Origin: Erysipelothrix sp. HDW6C
Lineage (GTDB): Bacteria > Bacillota_I > Bacilli_A > Erysipelotrichales > Erysipelotrichaceae
NCBI RefSeq assembly: GCF_011299615.1
Contig: NZ_CP049861.1
Coordinates: 1,302,001 to 1,366,000 of the forward strand
Direction: 5' to 3'
Length of the DNA: 64,000 nt
Shown here: piece by piece, positions 26,711 to 36,524 of the stretch
How positions within the stretch are numbered: the stretch's first letter is position 1
How the letters are laid out: every line of letters starts with the position of its first letter
The notes under the pieces: generated by a model
Database searches by the model: none
Told to the model about the DNA's origin: nothing
What the model saw: the letters and a program-made list of their open reading frames with translations, nothing else
Position numbers and translations under genes: made by a program

Positions 26711-28093
26711 ATGATTTCTTATTTAACAATTCGCGAGTGTTATGATTTGCTCGCGCTCGGATCTGATTTGGAAGTTGATGCAATCGAGTATGTGCAACTT
26801 CAAGGTTGGGTTCGTACCAATCGTAGTGGAAAAAATGTTGGCTTCATCGAATTAAATGATGGAACCTATTTTAGAAACGCACAATGCGTCTATGGTGCAG
26901 ACCTTGCTAATTATGATGCAATCGGTAAGTACAATACTGGAACTGCATTAACTGTAACCGGTAAATTCAAAGTTACTCCCGAAGGGCGTCAACCCTTTGA
27001 GATTGAGGTTACTGAGGTTGTTCTTGAAGGTGAAGCAAGTTCAGATTATCCATTACAAAAGAAACGTCATAGCTACGAGTATTTACGCGAAATAGCACAT
27101 TTGAGAACGCGTACTAATACTTTTATGGCTGTATTCCGTGTGCGTTCCGTATTGTCCATGGCAATTCATGAGTTTTTCCAAAATCAAGGTTTTGTTTATG
27201 TCCATACGCCAATCATCACAGGTAATGATGCTGAAGGCGCAGGAGAGGCTTTTGTTGTCACAACACGTAAAGATGATCAGTATGAAAAAGACTTCTTTGG
27301 TAAAAAGGCAAGTTTAACTGTATCTGGGCAATTACATGGTGAAGCGTTTGCGCTAGCATTCCGCGACATCTATACATTTGGACCAACTTTCCGTGCAGAG
27401 AAATCAAACACTGCGCGTCATGCAAGTGAGTTTTGGATGGTTGAACCTGAAATTGCCTTTGCAGACTTAGAAGACAATATGAACTTAATCGAAGACCTCG
27501 TTAAGTATTGCATTGAGTATGTTTTGGAAAATGCACCTGAAGAAATGAAATTCTTCAACGATCGCATTGATTCAACACTCTTAGAACGCTTAAATGGTCT
27601 CATTGGTTCTGACTTCAAACGTATGACTTATACAGAGGCTGTTGCGCTTCTTGAAAAAGAGAATGATCGTTTTGAATATAAAGTATCATGGGGTGCAGAC
27701 TTGCAATCTGAGCATGAGCGCTACATCAGTGAAGAAGTTGTTAAGGGACCGGTGTTCCTTACTGATTATCCGATAGATATCAAATCATTCTACATGCGTA
27801 TGAATGATGATAATAAAACAGTCGCTGCATGTGACTTGCTAGTGCCATTTGTTGGCGAACTTGTCGGTGGATCTCAACGTGAAGAACGTCTAGACTTACT
27901 TGAAGAACGAATGGCAGCGTTGGATATTCCTAAAGAGCACTTAGAGTGGTATCTTGATTTGCGTCGCTATGGTGGCGTCAAGCATGCCGGGTTTGGAATT
28001 GGCTTTGAACGATTCCTCATGTATATTACAGCAATGCAAAATATTAGAGATGTAATTCCTTTCCCAAGAACACCGAAAAACTTGGACTATTAG
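26711..28093 (+). CDS. asnS: Asparaginyl-tRNA synthetase
   Basis: Class IIb synthetase (460 aa) that charges tRNA-Asn. The N-terminal OB-fold anticodon-binding domain ([21 protein letters not shown] in the full reading; core GWVRTNR) is followed by the catalytic domain. Motif 2 [21 protein letters not shown] (core FRAE...RHASEFW) is the form that distinguishes AsnRS from AspRS. Motif 3 is [12 protein letters not shown]...IRDVIPFPR. The start is set by GAGGTG upstream. rex, asnS, the amidase-like gene and the ABC-F gene run in the same direction with short gaps. Confidence 0.97.
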   Translation: MISYLTIRECYDLLALGSDLEVDAIEYVQLQGWVRTNRSGKNVGFIELNDGTYFRNAQCVYGADLANYDAIGKYNTGTALTVTGKFKVTPEGRQPFEIEVTEVVLEGEASSDYPLQKKRHSYEYLREIAHLRTRTNTFMAVFRVRSVLSMAIHEFFQNQGFVYVHTPIITGNDAEGAGEAFVVTTRKDDQYEKDFFGKKASLTVSGQLHGEAFALAFRDIYTFGPTFRAEKSNTARHASEFWMVEPEIAFADLEDNMNLIEDLVKYCIEYVLENAPEEMKFFNDRIDSTLLERLNGLIGSDFKRMTYTEAVALLEKENDRFEYKVSWGADLQSEHERYISEEVVKGPVFLTDYPIDIKSFYMRMNDDNKTVAACDLLVPFVGELVGGSQREERLDLLEERMAALDIPKEHLEWYLDLRRYGGVKHAGFGIGFERFLMYITAMQNIRDVIPFPRTPKNLDY

Positions 28094-28104
28094 GAGCAGG
28101 ATTT

Positions 28105-29391
28105 ATGGAGTTTAAAACAGGATATGTACCCAAAGTAAGAAAAGTGAACTACAAAATTGTAGTTCCTTTTCTACTAATTCTGGCGACGCTCATATCCGTT
28201 GTTATTGTTACCTTGACACGAAACAATGGTGGTCAAGGGGATGAATTTACGATTTGTAAAATGAGCGGTAGCGAGTCGCGTGCGCTTGTAAAAAAAGGCC
28301 TTACCGATGATGTTGTTGAATTCGCAGATTATGGCTCTTATGGGCAAACATTGGGTCTTTATAAAAATGAATATAAAGTGGGCGAGGCTGATCCGTTTAA
28401 TGGTCGAACTGTTTTCCTTAAGAACCTATGCAGTGGTGTTGAACAAACATTTATGATGGGTCTGGAACTTGATAGTAAAATTCCAATGGAAACGCTGGAA
28501 CCGGGATTCTATGAAATCCAAATATTAGATGGATTTACACGCTCACGCATTGTTGCGAATGCACCAATCGATGCCCTTTTTGAGTCTGTTTCTCGACAAG
28601 GAGAGCATAAGCAAGTACGCTTACTCGCCAATCAAACATTGTTTGATTATGGTGATGATTCCACGTTGGACAAAGCGTATGCATACCTTGAGGTGAATGC
28701 AATGACAACCCCATCCAATCAATATGATGTCGTTTTGGATCCTAACGGACTGTATGACGAGTATGATGGCTATATTACATCGGGTGTTGTCGATGGAGAT
28801 TTTATTGAAGCGGATGAAATGTATGATGTTGCAGAAGGTGTACAGAAAATTCTTCAAGACAATGGCTATCGTGCCATGATTTCGCGCAAACGTGACCAAG
28901 AACGTGAGTTTCATGGCAATGATGGTCGAATTCATGCTGGTTACCAAGCAGGCGCAAAGTACTACGTTCATTTGAGTATGTTATCGACACCGTATCCAAA
29001 TACAAAGGGAGCATCCGTGGTACACTCTAATTTCTCGTCCCCACGTCTTGCGAATACAATTATGGGACAACTTCTTGCCAATACATCGCTTCCAGGCTAC
29101 GATTATGGCTATGAAGATAATATTGGTGTCATTAATACAGCACTCGAGGATGGTTTTGATTACAACTCATTGATTCGTGAGGCTGGTGGGAAGTTTACCG
29201 GTGCAGCAGAGATCAATGACGATTATAAGCGACTCAATGCATTCGCATTGGGATCGGATAAAGGTATGCAGTCAGTTCTCGTTGAGTTTGGGTATATCTC
29301 AGATGCTGAAACGAAGACTGTCTGGACAAATGAAAAACAACAGATAATTGAAACGCTTGCCGCTGCGATAATGACAGAACTCGGTAAGTAA
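28105..29391 (+). CDS. Membrane-anchored Amidase_3-like protein, zinc histidines missing
   Basis: A 428-residue protein with one N-terminal span (about residues 14-36), an extracellular linker domain, and a C-terminal domain (about 205-428) resembling N-acetylmuramoyl-L-alanine amidases (Amidase_3). The pattern is conserved: IEADEMYDVAEGV (Glu ligand), an SRKRDQ strand, DGRIHAGYQAGAKYYV and, near residue 394, LVEFGYISDAE with the catalytic Glu. The first zinc His (DPGHGG) is replaced by DPNGLYDEYDG at about 212. The second (SIHAN) is replaced by HLSML at about 288. It is thus probably a non-catalytic cell-wall-binding pseudoenzyme. GGAG precedes the start; the ABC-F gene follows 13 bases later. 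Confidence 0.75.
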   Translation: MEFKTGYVPKVRKVNYKIVVPFLLILATLISVVIVTLTRNNGGQGDEFTICKMSGSESRALVKKGLTDDVVEFADYGSYGQTLGLYKNEYKVGEADPFNGRTVFLKNLCSGVEQTFMMGLELDSKIPMETLEPGFYEIQILDGFTRSRIVANAPIDALFESVSRQGEHKQVRLLANQTLFDYGDDSTLDKAYAYLEVNAMTTPSNQYDVVLDPNGLYDEYDGYITSGVVDGDFIEADEMYDVAEGVQKILQDNGYRAMISRKRDQEREFHGNDGRIHAGYQAGAKYYVHLSMLSTPYPNTKGASVVHSNFSSPRLANTIMGQLLANTSLPGYDYGYEDNIGVINTALEDGFDYNSLIREAGGKFTGAAEINDDYKRLNAFALGSDKGMQSVLVEFGYISDAETKTVWTNEKQQIIETLAAAIMTELGK

Positions 29392-29404
29392 TAGGTGAAA
29401 CGTT

Positions 29405-31254
29405 ATGATTGTACAAGTACGAGATGCAAATAAATCATTTGGGAGTCAAGAACTCTTTAAAGATTTAAGTGTATTAATCAAAGAAAATGAAAAAGTTGCC
29501 CTCATTGGTGCAAATGGTGTTGGTAAAACAACACTTTTTCGTGTGCTCTCGGGTGAAGAGTCTCTTGATAGTGGCGATGTGTTCTGGAAAACGGGAATGC
29601 GTCGTGGCTTTTTAGAACAAATTCATATTAGTGATGAGAAAGTTTTAGTTAAAGATTATTTTGACGAGGTTTTTGTTGATGTATTCGCACTGCGCGATCG
29701 ACTTCAAGAACTTGAAGAGCTCATGAAGACCGATCACAGTGAAAAGGTGCTGAATCAATACGATCGCATTCAAACAGAATTTATGCGACGCGGTGGTTAC
29801 ACTTACGAAACAGAAATTCATACCATTCTAACGCAATTCAATTTCAGTGTTAGTGACTTAGAACGGGATTTAAATACCTTTTCGGGTGGACAAGTAACGC
29901 GTCTGGCATTTATCCGTTTACTCTTAAGTAAACCGGATATCCTATTTCTTGATGAGCCAACCAACCATTTAGATATCTCCACGATTGAGTGGCTGGAAGG
30001 TTATTTAAATTCATACGATGGCGCTGTGGTTGTCGTTTCTCATGACCGTTTATTTCTTGATCGCGTTTGCAATGTTGTGGTTGAGATTGAAGACATGGAA
30101 GCAACGCGCTACGAAAGCAATTATAGTGGGTATCAAAAGATTAAAGAAACTGCAATCGAGCGTCATAATATCAAGTTTCAAAATCAACAACGTGAAATTG
30201 AACGGATTGAGAAATTAATTGAGAAATTCCGCTACAAGAAAAACAAAGCTGCTTTTGCACAATCTAAAATTAAATACTTGGATCGCATGGACAAACTGGA
30301 AAAGAAAGATGTTTCTACCCGTGAGTTTAAGGCTGAGTTTAAAGCGCGTTTACGCGGGGGAAAAGAAGTCCTTAGTGTTAATGAACTTCAAGTAGGTTAT
30401 GATAAGCCGTTGTTTGAATATACCGGAACATTTATGAAAGGAAGACGCTATGCCATCGTTGGAGACAATGGTACAGGAAAGTCGACGCTTCTTAAAACTG
30501 TTTCTGGCCGTATGGAACCCTTGAAGGGTGAAATTATGCTGGGACATCAAATTGAAATGGGTTACTTTGATCAACAATTGCTGGATTTCACCATGAATAA
30601 AACGGTTTTAGAAGAAGTATGGGACGCTTTTCCAGGGCTGGACCATACGGAAATTAGAACTGCTCTTGGCCGTTTCCTATTCAAGGGGAAGATGTCTTCA
30701 AATCTGTCCATGTACTCTCGGGTGGCGAGCGCGTTCGTTTGGCACTTGTTAAACTGATGTTGAAGCAAGACAATCTCTTGATTCTCGATGAGCCAACCAA
30801 TCACTTGGACATCCAAGGGAAAGAGGCACTTGAGAAAGCATTGGAAAGTTATGATGGTACCATGATTTTTGTATCACATGACCGATACTTTATTGATAAA
30901 CTAGCCAGTGATATTTTGGTTATCAAAGATGGCAATGTTTCTCATACAGAAAAGAACATGCAAGAAATCCTAGCGGAAGAAAAAACAAAAACTCAGGCTA
31001 AGAAAGAAACAAGTAAAGAATCATTTCAATCATTAAAACGGATGAAGAATCGCCAAAAGAAAATTGAGGAAGAACTTGTTGTTTTATCAGAAGATTTGGA
31101 ATTGCAGCGTGAATCACGTTTTGATCCTGACTTCTACCACGATTATGAAAAGATGGATACCTTGAATCAAGTCATAGACGATATCCATAATGAAATCAAA
31201 CACTTGGAAGAAGAGTGGGCACAAATCGCTGAAACATTGGAAGAAAATGAATAA
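29405..31254 (+). pseudogene. ABC-F family ATPase split by a one-base frameshift
   Basis: ABC-F proteins (EttA/YdiF/Vga-like) have two ATP-binding cassettes, act on the ribosome E site and lack membrane domains. Cassette 1 is intact: GANGVGKTT, FSGGQVTRLAF, LFLDEPTNHLD. The linker and cassette 2 Walker A (GDNGTGKST) lie in the same frame. The frame then breaks at a run of four G (30685-30688); one more G would restore FKGEDVFKSVHVLSGGERVRLAL. The rest (Walker B LLILDEPTNHLD, switch His, C-terminal coiled coil) continues in the -1 frame to 31254. Repaired length is about 616 aa. The change is either a recent inactivating deletion or a sequencing error. The upstream 450-aa product would lack a functional second cassette. 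Confidence 0.85.
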
Positions 31255-31258
31255 ACAT

Positions 31259-31286
31259 AAGGAAACGTCGCAAACGTTTCCTTTTT
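31259..31286 (+). terminator. Terminator after the ABC-F gene
   Basis: GGAAACG / CGTTTCC stem, 7-base loop, five T residues, just after the stop codon. Confidence 0.85.
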
Positions 31287-31308
31287 AGTAGGGTATTTCA
31301 TAATCTCG

Positions 31309-31338
31309 TTGGTTATTTCTGCTTATTTTGTGTATAAT
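31309..31338 (+). promoter_or_regulatory. Promoter of the phosphofructokinase gene
   Basis: TTGGTT (31309-31314), 18-bp spacer, TATAAT (31333-31338). Confidence 0.6.
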
Positions 31339-31370
31339 GTATATGGTAAAAAAAGGAGTATGTATACTAT

Positions 31371-32579
31371 ATGGCTAAATGTTTAGTGGCTCAATCAGGA
31401 GGGCCAACATCAGTTATTAACGCTACTGTTGCAGGTGTCGTTAAAGCAAACCAACTGAATCCTGTTTATGATACAGTATTGGGTGGTTTACACGGAATTG
31501 AAGGAATCTTAGACGAGAAATTCTATGACCTCACAAATATGAGTGATGACGAAAACCGTGTGTTACGTCAATCACCATCAAGTGCATTGGGATCATGCCG
31601 TTACAAATTAAAACGTGAAAACGTTGCTGATTTTGAGAAATTGTTCGCAATTCTTAAAAAACATGATATCCGTACTGTTTTCTACACAGGTGGAAACGAC
31701 TCAATGGATACTGTTGCTGCTTTGGATGAATATGCAAAAGCAAACAACATTACAGGACACCAATTTGTTGGTTGCCCAAAAACTGTCGATAACGACTTAA
31801 TGGTTATGGACCATGCGCCAGGATTTGCTTCAGCAGCAAAATTCATCGCAACAACAGCATTACAAACATGGACAGATTCAACTGTTTATACACGTCAAGA
31901 TGTATTTATTCTTGAAACAATGGGACGCGATGCAGGTTGGTTAGCAGCAAGTTCATGTGTTTCTGGAATTGTTGATGTTCTTGTCTTACCAGAACACCCA
32001 TTTGAAAAAGAAGCATTCTTAGCAGCTGTTAAAAAACATGTTGATGCAAAAAACAAATGCTACATTGTTGTATCAGAAGGTGTTCACTACGCTGATGGTA
32101 CATACCTTGCAGCGGGTGAATCAAAAAATGATACATTCGGACATGCTGTTTTAGGTGGAGCAGGAAATGCTATCAAGGAAATGATCTTGGAAGCAGGAAT
32201 CTCAGAACGTGCAAAAGTTCAAGATTTAAGCAATGCACAACGTTCACATGCAACGGAACAATCAAAAGTTGACGTTGAAGAATCATTCCAATTAGGAATG
32301 TCAGCACACATGCGTTCAATTGACCCATCATTCACAGGTATGACAGTTTATGTTACACGTGTTGAAGGTGACAAATACGATGTTACTTATGGTGCTACAG
32401 CATCAAGCAACATTGCAAACCATGTACGTCACTTCCCAGAAGAATGGATCTTACCAAACTTCGAAGGAATCTCAAAAGAAGCACACGCTTACTTTGAACC
32501 ACTATTAGTTGGTCAACCAGAAATCATGTATGATGAAAAAGGTTTACCACGTCAAGTAAAACCATACTACATGCGTTAA
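31371..32579 (+). CDS. pfp: 6-phosphofructokinase, probably pyrophosphate-dependent
   Basis: Phosphorylates fructose 6-phosphate in glycolysis; 402 aa. Two active-site signatures favour PPi over ATP as phosphoryl donor: GGNDSMDTV near residue 106 (ATP enzymes have GGDGS) and PKTVDNDL near residue 137, with Lys before TVDND (ATP enzymes have GTIDND). Other family blocks are QSGGPTSVINA at the N-terminus, ETMGRDAGWLA and VVSEGVHYADG. The gene uses a narrow set of codons (TCA, ACA, GCA, GAA), unlike many neighbours, as expected of a highly expressed glycolytic gene. AAGGAG is 12 bases upstream of the ATG. It is monocistronic. Confidence 0.88.
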   Translation: MAKCLVAQSGGPTSVINATVAGVVKANQLNPVYDTVLGGLHGIEGILDEKFYDLTNMSDDENRVLRQSPSSALGSCRYKLKRENVADFEKLFAILKKHDIRTVFYTGGNDSMDTVAALDEYAKANNITGHQFVGCPKTVDNDLMVMDHAPGFASAAKFIATTALQTWTDSTVYTRQDVFILETMGRDAGWLAASSCVSGIVDVLVLPEHPFEKEAFLAAVKKHVDAKNKCYIVVSEGVHYADGTYLAAGESKNDTFGHAVLGGAGNAIKEMILEAGISERAKVQDLSNAQRSHATEQSKVDVEESFQLGMSAHMRSIDPSFTGMTVYVTRVEGDKYDVTYGATASSNIANHVRHFPEEWILPNFEGISKEAHAYFEPLLVGQPEIMYDEKGLPRQVKPYYMR

Positions 32580-32583
32580 AAAC

Positions 32584-32614
32584 AAGAGCAACCTACGGGT
32601 TGTTCTTTTCTTTA
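32584..32614 (+). terminator. Terminator of the phosphofructokinase gene
   Basis: A 10-bp stem AAGAGCAACC / GGTTGTTCTT with a TACG loop and a T-rich tail. Confidence 0.85.
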
Positions 32615-32723
32615 AGAATTATGAATATGCCTTGAATATGTTGCTGAAAGCGCTCTTTATATGTGAATGTATGCTAGACTGTTGACTAAGAACTATGCAA
32701 GTGTTTTAATTAAAAAGAACAAT

Positions 32724-32748
32724 AAAAAAACCTTGCCGAAACAAGGTT
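32724..32748 (-). terminator. Terminator of tRNA-Ser
   Basis: On the minus strand, AACCTTG / CAAGGTT stem followed by seven T residues, downstream of the tRNA 3' end. Confidence 0.85.
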
Positions 32749-32764
32749 AAGGTTGAAAATTAAA

Positions 32765-32853
32765 TGGCGGAGCAGAGAGGATTTGAACCTCCGCGAGCGT
32801 GAACTCCTATCGGTTTTCGAGACCGACCCCTTCAGCCTCTTGGGTACTGCTCC
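32765..32853 (-). tRNA. tRNA-Ser(CGA)
   Basis: An 89-nt class II tRNA with acceptor stem GGAGCAG/CTGCTCC, anticodon loop CTCGAAA (anticodon CGA, reads UCG), a long variable arm (GGAGTTCACGCTC), T-arm GGAGGTTCAAATCCTCT and an encoded CCA end. The long variable arm and anticodon agree on serine. A minus-strand TATAAT at 32864-32869 is placed to serve as its -10. Confidence 0.95.
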
Positions 32854-32900
32854 ATCGATTTGTATTATAACAAATTAAAACAGTAAATGAAACAATTTTC

Positions 32901-32929
32901 TTGAATTTGGGGTATTAAAGGAGTATTAT
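32901..32929 (+). promoter_or_regulatory. Promoter of the V-type ATPase operon
   Basis: TTGAAT (32901-32906), 17-bp spacer, TATTAT (32924-32929), 27 bases before the first start codon. Confidence 0.7.
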
Positions 32930-32956
32930 TGATTCTGTCTTTTAAGGAGGATATGT

Positions 32957-33277
32957 ATGGATGATTACATTCTAAGAATTCTAAAAGCCAATGCGGAAGC
33001 CAAGTCTGATATAGAGACTTGTGTTGTATCGCACGCTGATGAAGAAGAAAAATTAAAAGCAACTAAAAAAGAAATCGATCAAGAGATTGCGCAACGACTT
33101 ATCGAAAAAACTGCAGCGACGGAAGCGGCGTCTGTAGCGTTTATGAATGAGTTACAGCCAAAGTATGATCAACAATATGAGGAACGTGTCGAAGACTTAA
33201 TAAAACGGTTTGCGAGTGCATCGGAAGAATGGTATCAAACGCTATTTGAAAGGATCACTACAATAGATGGCCAGTGA
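32957..33277 (+). CDS. V-type ATPase peripheral-stalk subunit G/H
   Basis: First gene of the operon. The 106-residue protein is almost entirely helical with heavy charge (DEEEKLKATKKEIDQEIAQR), as expected for the coiled-coil stator subunit (NtpF/AtpH) that pairs with subunit E. There is little sequence-specific signal, so the assignment rests on size, composition and position. AAGGAGG precedes the ATG. Its 3' end overlaps the subunit C gene by 11 bases. Confidence 0.72.
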   Translation: MDDYILRILKANAEAKSDIETCVVSHADEEEKLKATKKEIDQEIAQRLIEKTAATEAASVAFMNELQPKYDQQYEERVEDLIKRFASASEEWYQTLFERITTIDGQ

Positions 33278-34277
33278 TTATGCAATGTCTACCAAAGCGC
33301 GTTCCTTTTATGCGCAACATTTGACCGGCAGTCAGTATCGAACACTGATTAATCAAGGCGATGTTCCTGGTATTGCCGCATATCTCAAAAATGAAACGCG
33401 GTATGGTGATGTACTTGATGGAATTAATGAGAAGGCGATCCATCGTGATGTACTTGAACAGCGCATTCGTTTAAAAGGGCAACTTGAGTTTCTCAAACTT
33501 ATGCGTTATGTACAACCAGAGCATATGAAGTTTTATCAATTCTATACAAAGCGTACAGAAATAGACCAAATTCTTTATGTTCTTCATGCAATTGAATCCA
33601 ATGTCAGCCATCACATTAATTATTATGTAGGGGACTTGAATGATTTGTTAACAATTGATATTCATAAACTTGCACAATGTAAGACTTTTGCTGAGGTGCA
33701 TGAATTTCTAAGTACGACAGACTATAAAAATATTTTAAATAATCTATTGGATGAAGATGTTGATTTGAGTGTCAGTGAAGATGCATTGCGTGTTTATTAT
33801 CAAAACTTCTTACTTAAATTGGTTGCCAAAGAGTCAAACAGAAAAGAACTCGAAGGTGTCATATTTATGAATGAAGAGTTGGATACGATTGGTTATGTGT
33901 ATCGAATGAAGAAGTATTATAATTTTGAACCGCGTGATATCTTCGCACGTATCCACTATCATCCTCATTTTATTCCAGAACGTGTGATGAATGATTGGAT
34001 TGTGAAATTGGATGCAGATCAATTTTTGGATGCATTCCACCAGTCACCTTACGGAAAGTATGCTGCAATCCCAGAAACCGTTAATATTGAATTGCACTTG
34101 AATTCAATTCGCTTTAAGATATTTCGTCGTATGATGCGATTTGCAACAAATACAAACTTAACATTGTTTGCGTACATGTTCTTGTTACATCGAGAGATTG
34201 AGAATATCACCGATATTATTGAAGGGGTTCGCTATAACATGAATCCTGAAGAAATCTATAAATTGCTAATTGTGTAG
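33267..34277 (+). CDS. ntpC: V-type ATPase subunit C (central-stalk cap, d/AC39 type)
   Basis: A 336-residue helical, funnel-like subunit that couples the c-ring to the central shaft D-F. Supporting features are a repeated three-bundle helical pattern, a length close to the usual 330-350 aa, and family-like segments such as YAMSTKARSFYAQHL at the N-terminus and the C-terminal REIENITDIIEGVRYNMNPE (core REIENITDIIEG), typical of AC39. It overlaps the previous gene by 11 bases. Placement before subunit I, rather than after E, is a variation on the common order. Confidence 0.85.
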   Translation: MASDYAMSTKARSFYAQHLTGSQYRTLINQGDVPGIAAYLKNETRYGDVLDGINEKAIHRDVLEQRIRLKGQLEFLKLMRYVQPEHMKFYQFYTKRTEIDQILYVLHAIESNVSHHINYYVGDLNDLLTIDIHKLAQCKTFAEVHEFLSTTDYKNILNNLLDEDVDLSVSEDALRVYYQNFLLKLVAKESNRKELEGVIFMNEELDTIGYVYRMKKYYNFEPRDIFARIHYHPHFIPERVMNDWIVKLDADQFLDAFHQSPYGKYAAIPETVNIELHLNSIRFKIFRRMMRFATNTNLTLFAYMFLLHREIENITDIIEGVRYNMNPEEIYKLLIV

Positions 34278-34288
34278 GAGGTGTTGAA

Positions 34289-36079
34289 GTGGCAATTGAA
34301 AAAATGAGTTTTGTTCTTGCAGTCACAAATCCTGACAATGTACTCAATATGATTGAGGGCATCATGAATTGTAAGAACTTCCATCCGGAATTGTCAACCG
34401 ATATTATGACCGAAGGGGATGGTGGTTTAGCGTATCCCAGTGAACGTATTTATGAAAATTATTTATCGCGCCTCGAACGCTTAAATCAGGACTTAAAACT
34501 GAATTTACAACCACAACTGGGAACGGTATTTACGCCAGACCAGGTGGAAAAGAAATTAGTGGAAGCAGAACAAATCTACAATACCATTCACGATGTGGAG
34601 TCGACATTATCAAGTTTGACCGATGATGATCGTATTGCCTTGGATAAACTGCATGAGTATCCCTTAGACGATATTGAGAATGGCTTTGTAAGTATTGGGT
34701 TCGGACGCGTTCCAACTAATTCCCTTTCGAAAATTGTGACTCATTATAATGAACGCTTTGTCTTTACTGAGTTACATCGCACCAAACATTATGGTTGGAT
34801 TCTCTATGTGTGTTTGAAAGAAGATACTGCATACTTTGAAGAACTTTTTGAAAGTCTCTATTTTGAACCCTTAGTTGTTCCAAAATCAACAGAGGAACAT
34901 ACAGATTACAACTTTAACGAAGCTTTGGATGCTGTTTATGGGTATGTTAAAAACCAATCATTGAAAGAGTCGTACTATAAGTACATTACAATCTATAATG
35001 AAGAAGCAACGATTGCTGGATTTATTCCTGAAGCGCGGATTCAAAAATTTGAAGGTTTGTTTGATGATCGAGTAAAAACACATGAGTTCGAACCTGAAGC
35101 ACAACCCAATCTCTTGGCGCCAACACGTCTTGTTAACGGATGGTTTGCCGCTCCGTTTGAGATGCTTGTGGAAATGTATGGATTGCCAAAATATGGGCAA
35201 TTTGATCCAACTAAATTCTTTGCAATTACTTACGCACTCTTGTTTGGAATTATGTTTGGAGATGTGGGACAGGGAATTGTTATTTCATTGATGGGCTATT
35301 ATCTTTATAAGAAGAAGGGCATGAAACTGGGTGGCGTCATGGCACGCATTGGTATCTTCTCAACATTCTTTGGATTCTTATATGGATCGGTATTTGGGAA
35401 TGAGGAATTACTGATGCCATTGCTAAAGCCAATTGGACTTCCGATTCACGTTCAAAGCCCAAGTATGACCATGAACTTGTTGATTTCAACAGTTGCAATT
35501 GGCGTTGTTTTAATCCTAACAGCCATTGCAATGAATACATTCTTGTCTATCCGACGTAAAGATTATGATCGTGGCCTTTTTTCTCAAAATGGCCTTGCGG
35601 GTTTAATCTTCTATGGATTTGTAATGGCTGCAATTGTTGCAATGGCTTTGGGGTCAAGCATCATCAACCCGCTTACAATTGTGTTGTTTATTGCGATACC
35701 ACTCGCGGTTATTTTATTTAAAGAACCGCTCACAAACTTTATGAATAAAGTTCGTGTAACACCGCATGAAGGGTGGGGCGGTTACATTGTCGAGGGCTTC
35801 TTCGAACTCTTTGAAGTTCTGCTTGGATTTGTAACCAATACCATGTCGTTTCTACGCGTAGGCGGTTTTATACTCAGTCATGCGGGAATGATGAGTGTTG
35901 TTATGACATTGAAAGATATGTCAGGAAATGCAGGGATTCTGGTTATGATCCTTGGAAATATTTTGGTAATTGGTCTTGAAGGACTGATTGTTGGTATTCA
36001 AACCTTGCGTTTGGAATACTATGAAATGTTTAGTCGTTTCTACGACGGTGGCGGAAAGCCATTTAAATCTGTTAATTAG
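34289..36079 (+). CDS. ntpI: V-type ATPase subunit I (membrane stator, a-type)
   Basis: A 596-residue stator subunit that forms the ion half-channels beside the c-ring. The N-terminal half (about 1-290) is soluble and coiled. The C-terminal half holds about seven to eight membrane spans starting at FAITYALLFGIMFGDVGQG (core FGIMFGDVGQG, conserved). The essential Arg region is represented by NTMSFLRVGGFILSHAGM. It starts with GTG at 34289 (MAIEKMSF), preceded by GGAGGTG. Ion type (H+ or Na+) cannot be read from sequence alone. Confidence 0.93.
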   Translation: MAIEKMSFVLAVTNPDNVLNMIEGIMNCKNFHPELSTDIMTEGDGGLAYPSERIYENYLSRLERLNQDLKLNLQPQLGTVFTPDQVEKKLVEAEQIYNTIHDVESTLSSLTDDDRIALDKLHEYPLDDIENGFVSIGFGRVPTNSLSKIVTHYNERFVFTELHRTKHYGWILYVCLKEDTAYFEELFESLYFEPLVVPKSTEEHTDYNFNEALDAVYGYVKNQSLKESYYKYITIYNEEATIAGFIPEARIQKFEGLFDDRVKTHEFEPEAQPNLLAPTRLVNGWFAAPFEMLVEMYGLPKYGQFDPTKFFAITYALLFGIMFGDVGQGIVISLMGYYLYKKKGMKLGGVMARIGIFSTFFGFLYGSVFGNEELLMPLLKPIGLPIHVQSPSMTMNLLISTVAIGVVLILTAIAMNTFLSIRRKDYDRGLFSQNGLAGLIFYGFVMAAIVAMALGSSIINPLTIVLFIAIPLAVILFKEPLTNFMNKVRVTPHEGWGGYIVEGFFELFEVLLGFVTNTMSFLRVGGFILSHAGMMSVVMTLKDMSGNAGILVMILGNILVIGLEGLIVGIQTLRLEYYEMFSRFYDGGGKPFKSVN

Positions 36080-36092
36080 GAGGAAAGTATAT

Positions 36093-36524
36093 ATGTTAAG
36101 TACATTTGAAATTATTTTACCACTTGTGTTAGTGGCCGTTATTACCTTACCGCTCATTCCGGTATTCCGTGGCAAAGTAGATGCACGCAGCGCTAAATTT
36201 AGAGTTTGGATGCAAGTTTCATCATTCTTTGTTGTTTTAGTTGGTATTGTGGTTATAGGTGGGACAACATTTGCTGCTGAAGAGCAAGTGGCTGGTTTTG
36301 CTGGAAGTAGTGCTCAAGGAATGGGATTCCTTGCTGCTGCGCTTGCTGTCAGTGCTTCTGTAATTGGTGCTGGTTATGCGGTAGGGCAAGCTGCACCGGC
36401 AGCTATTGGCGCAATTTCTGAGAATTCAGATAACTTCGGTAAAGCGATGATCTTTGTTGCTTTGGCAGAAGGGGTTGCTATCTATGGTCTACTTATCGCA
36501 ATCTTGATCATCAATAAACTATGA
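36093..36524 (+). CDS. ntpK: V-type ATPase subunit K (c-ring proteolipid)
   Basis: A 143-residue rotor proteolipid with four predicted spans in two hairpins. Only the second hairpin carries the ion-binding carboxylate, E126 in VALAEGVAIYGLLIAIL; the first hairpin has no buried acidic residue. This is the usual asymmetry of V-type c subunits. The glycine/alanine-rich helix SASVIGAGYAVGQAAPAA is the packing helix. The ATG at 36093 follows AGGAGGA. The stop codon overlaps the next ATG (ATGA). Confidence 0.92.
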   Translation: MLSTFEIILPLVLVAVITLPLIPVFRGKVDARSAKFRVWMQVSSFFVVLVGIVVIGGTTFAAEEQVAGFAGSSAQGMGFLAAALAVSASVIGAGYAVGQAAPAAIGAISENSDNFGKAMIFVALAEGVAIYGLLIAILIINKL

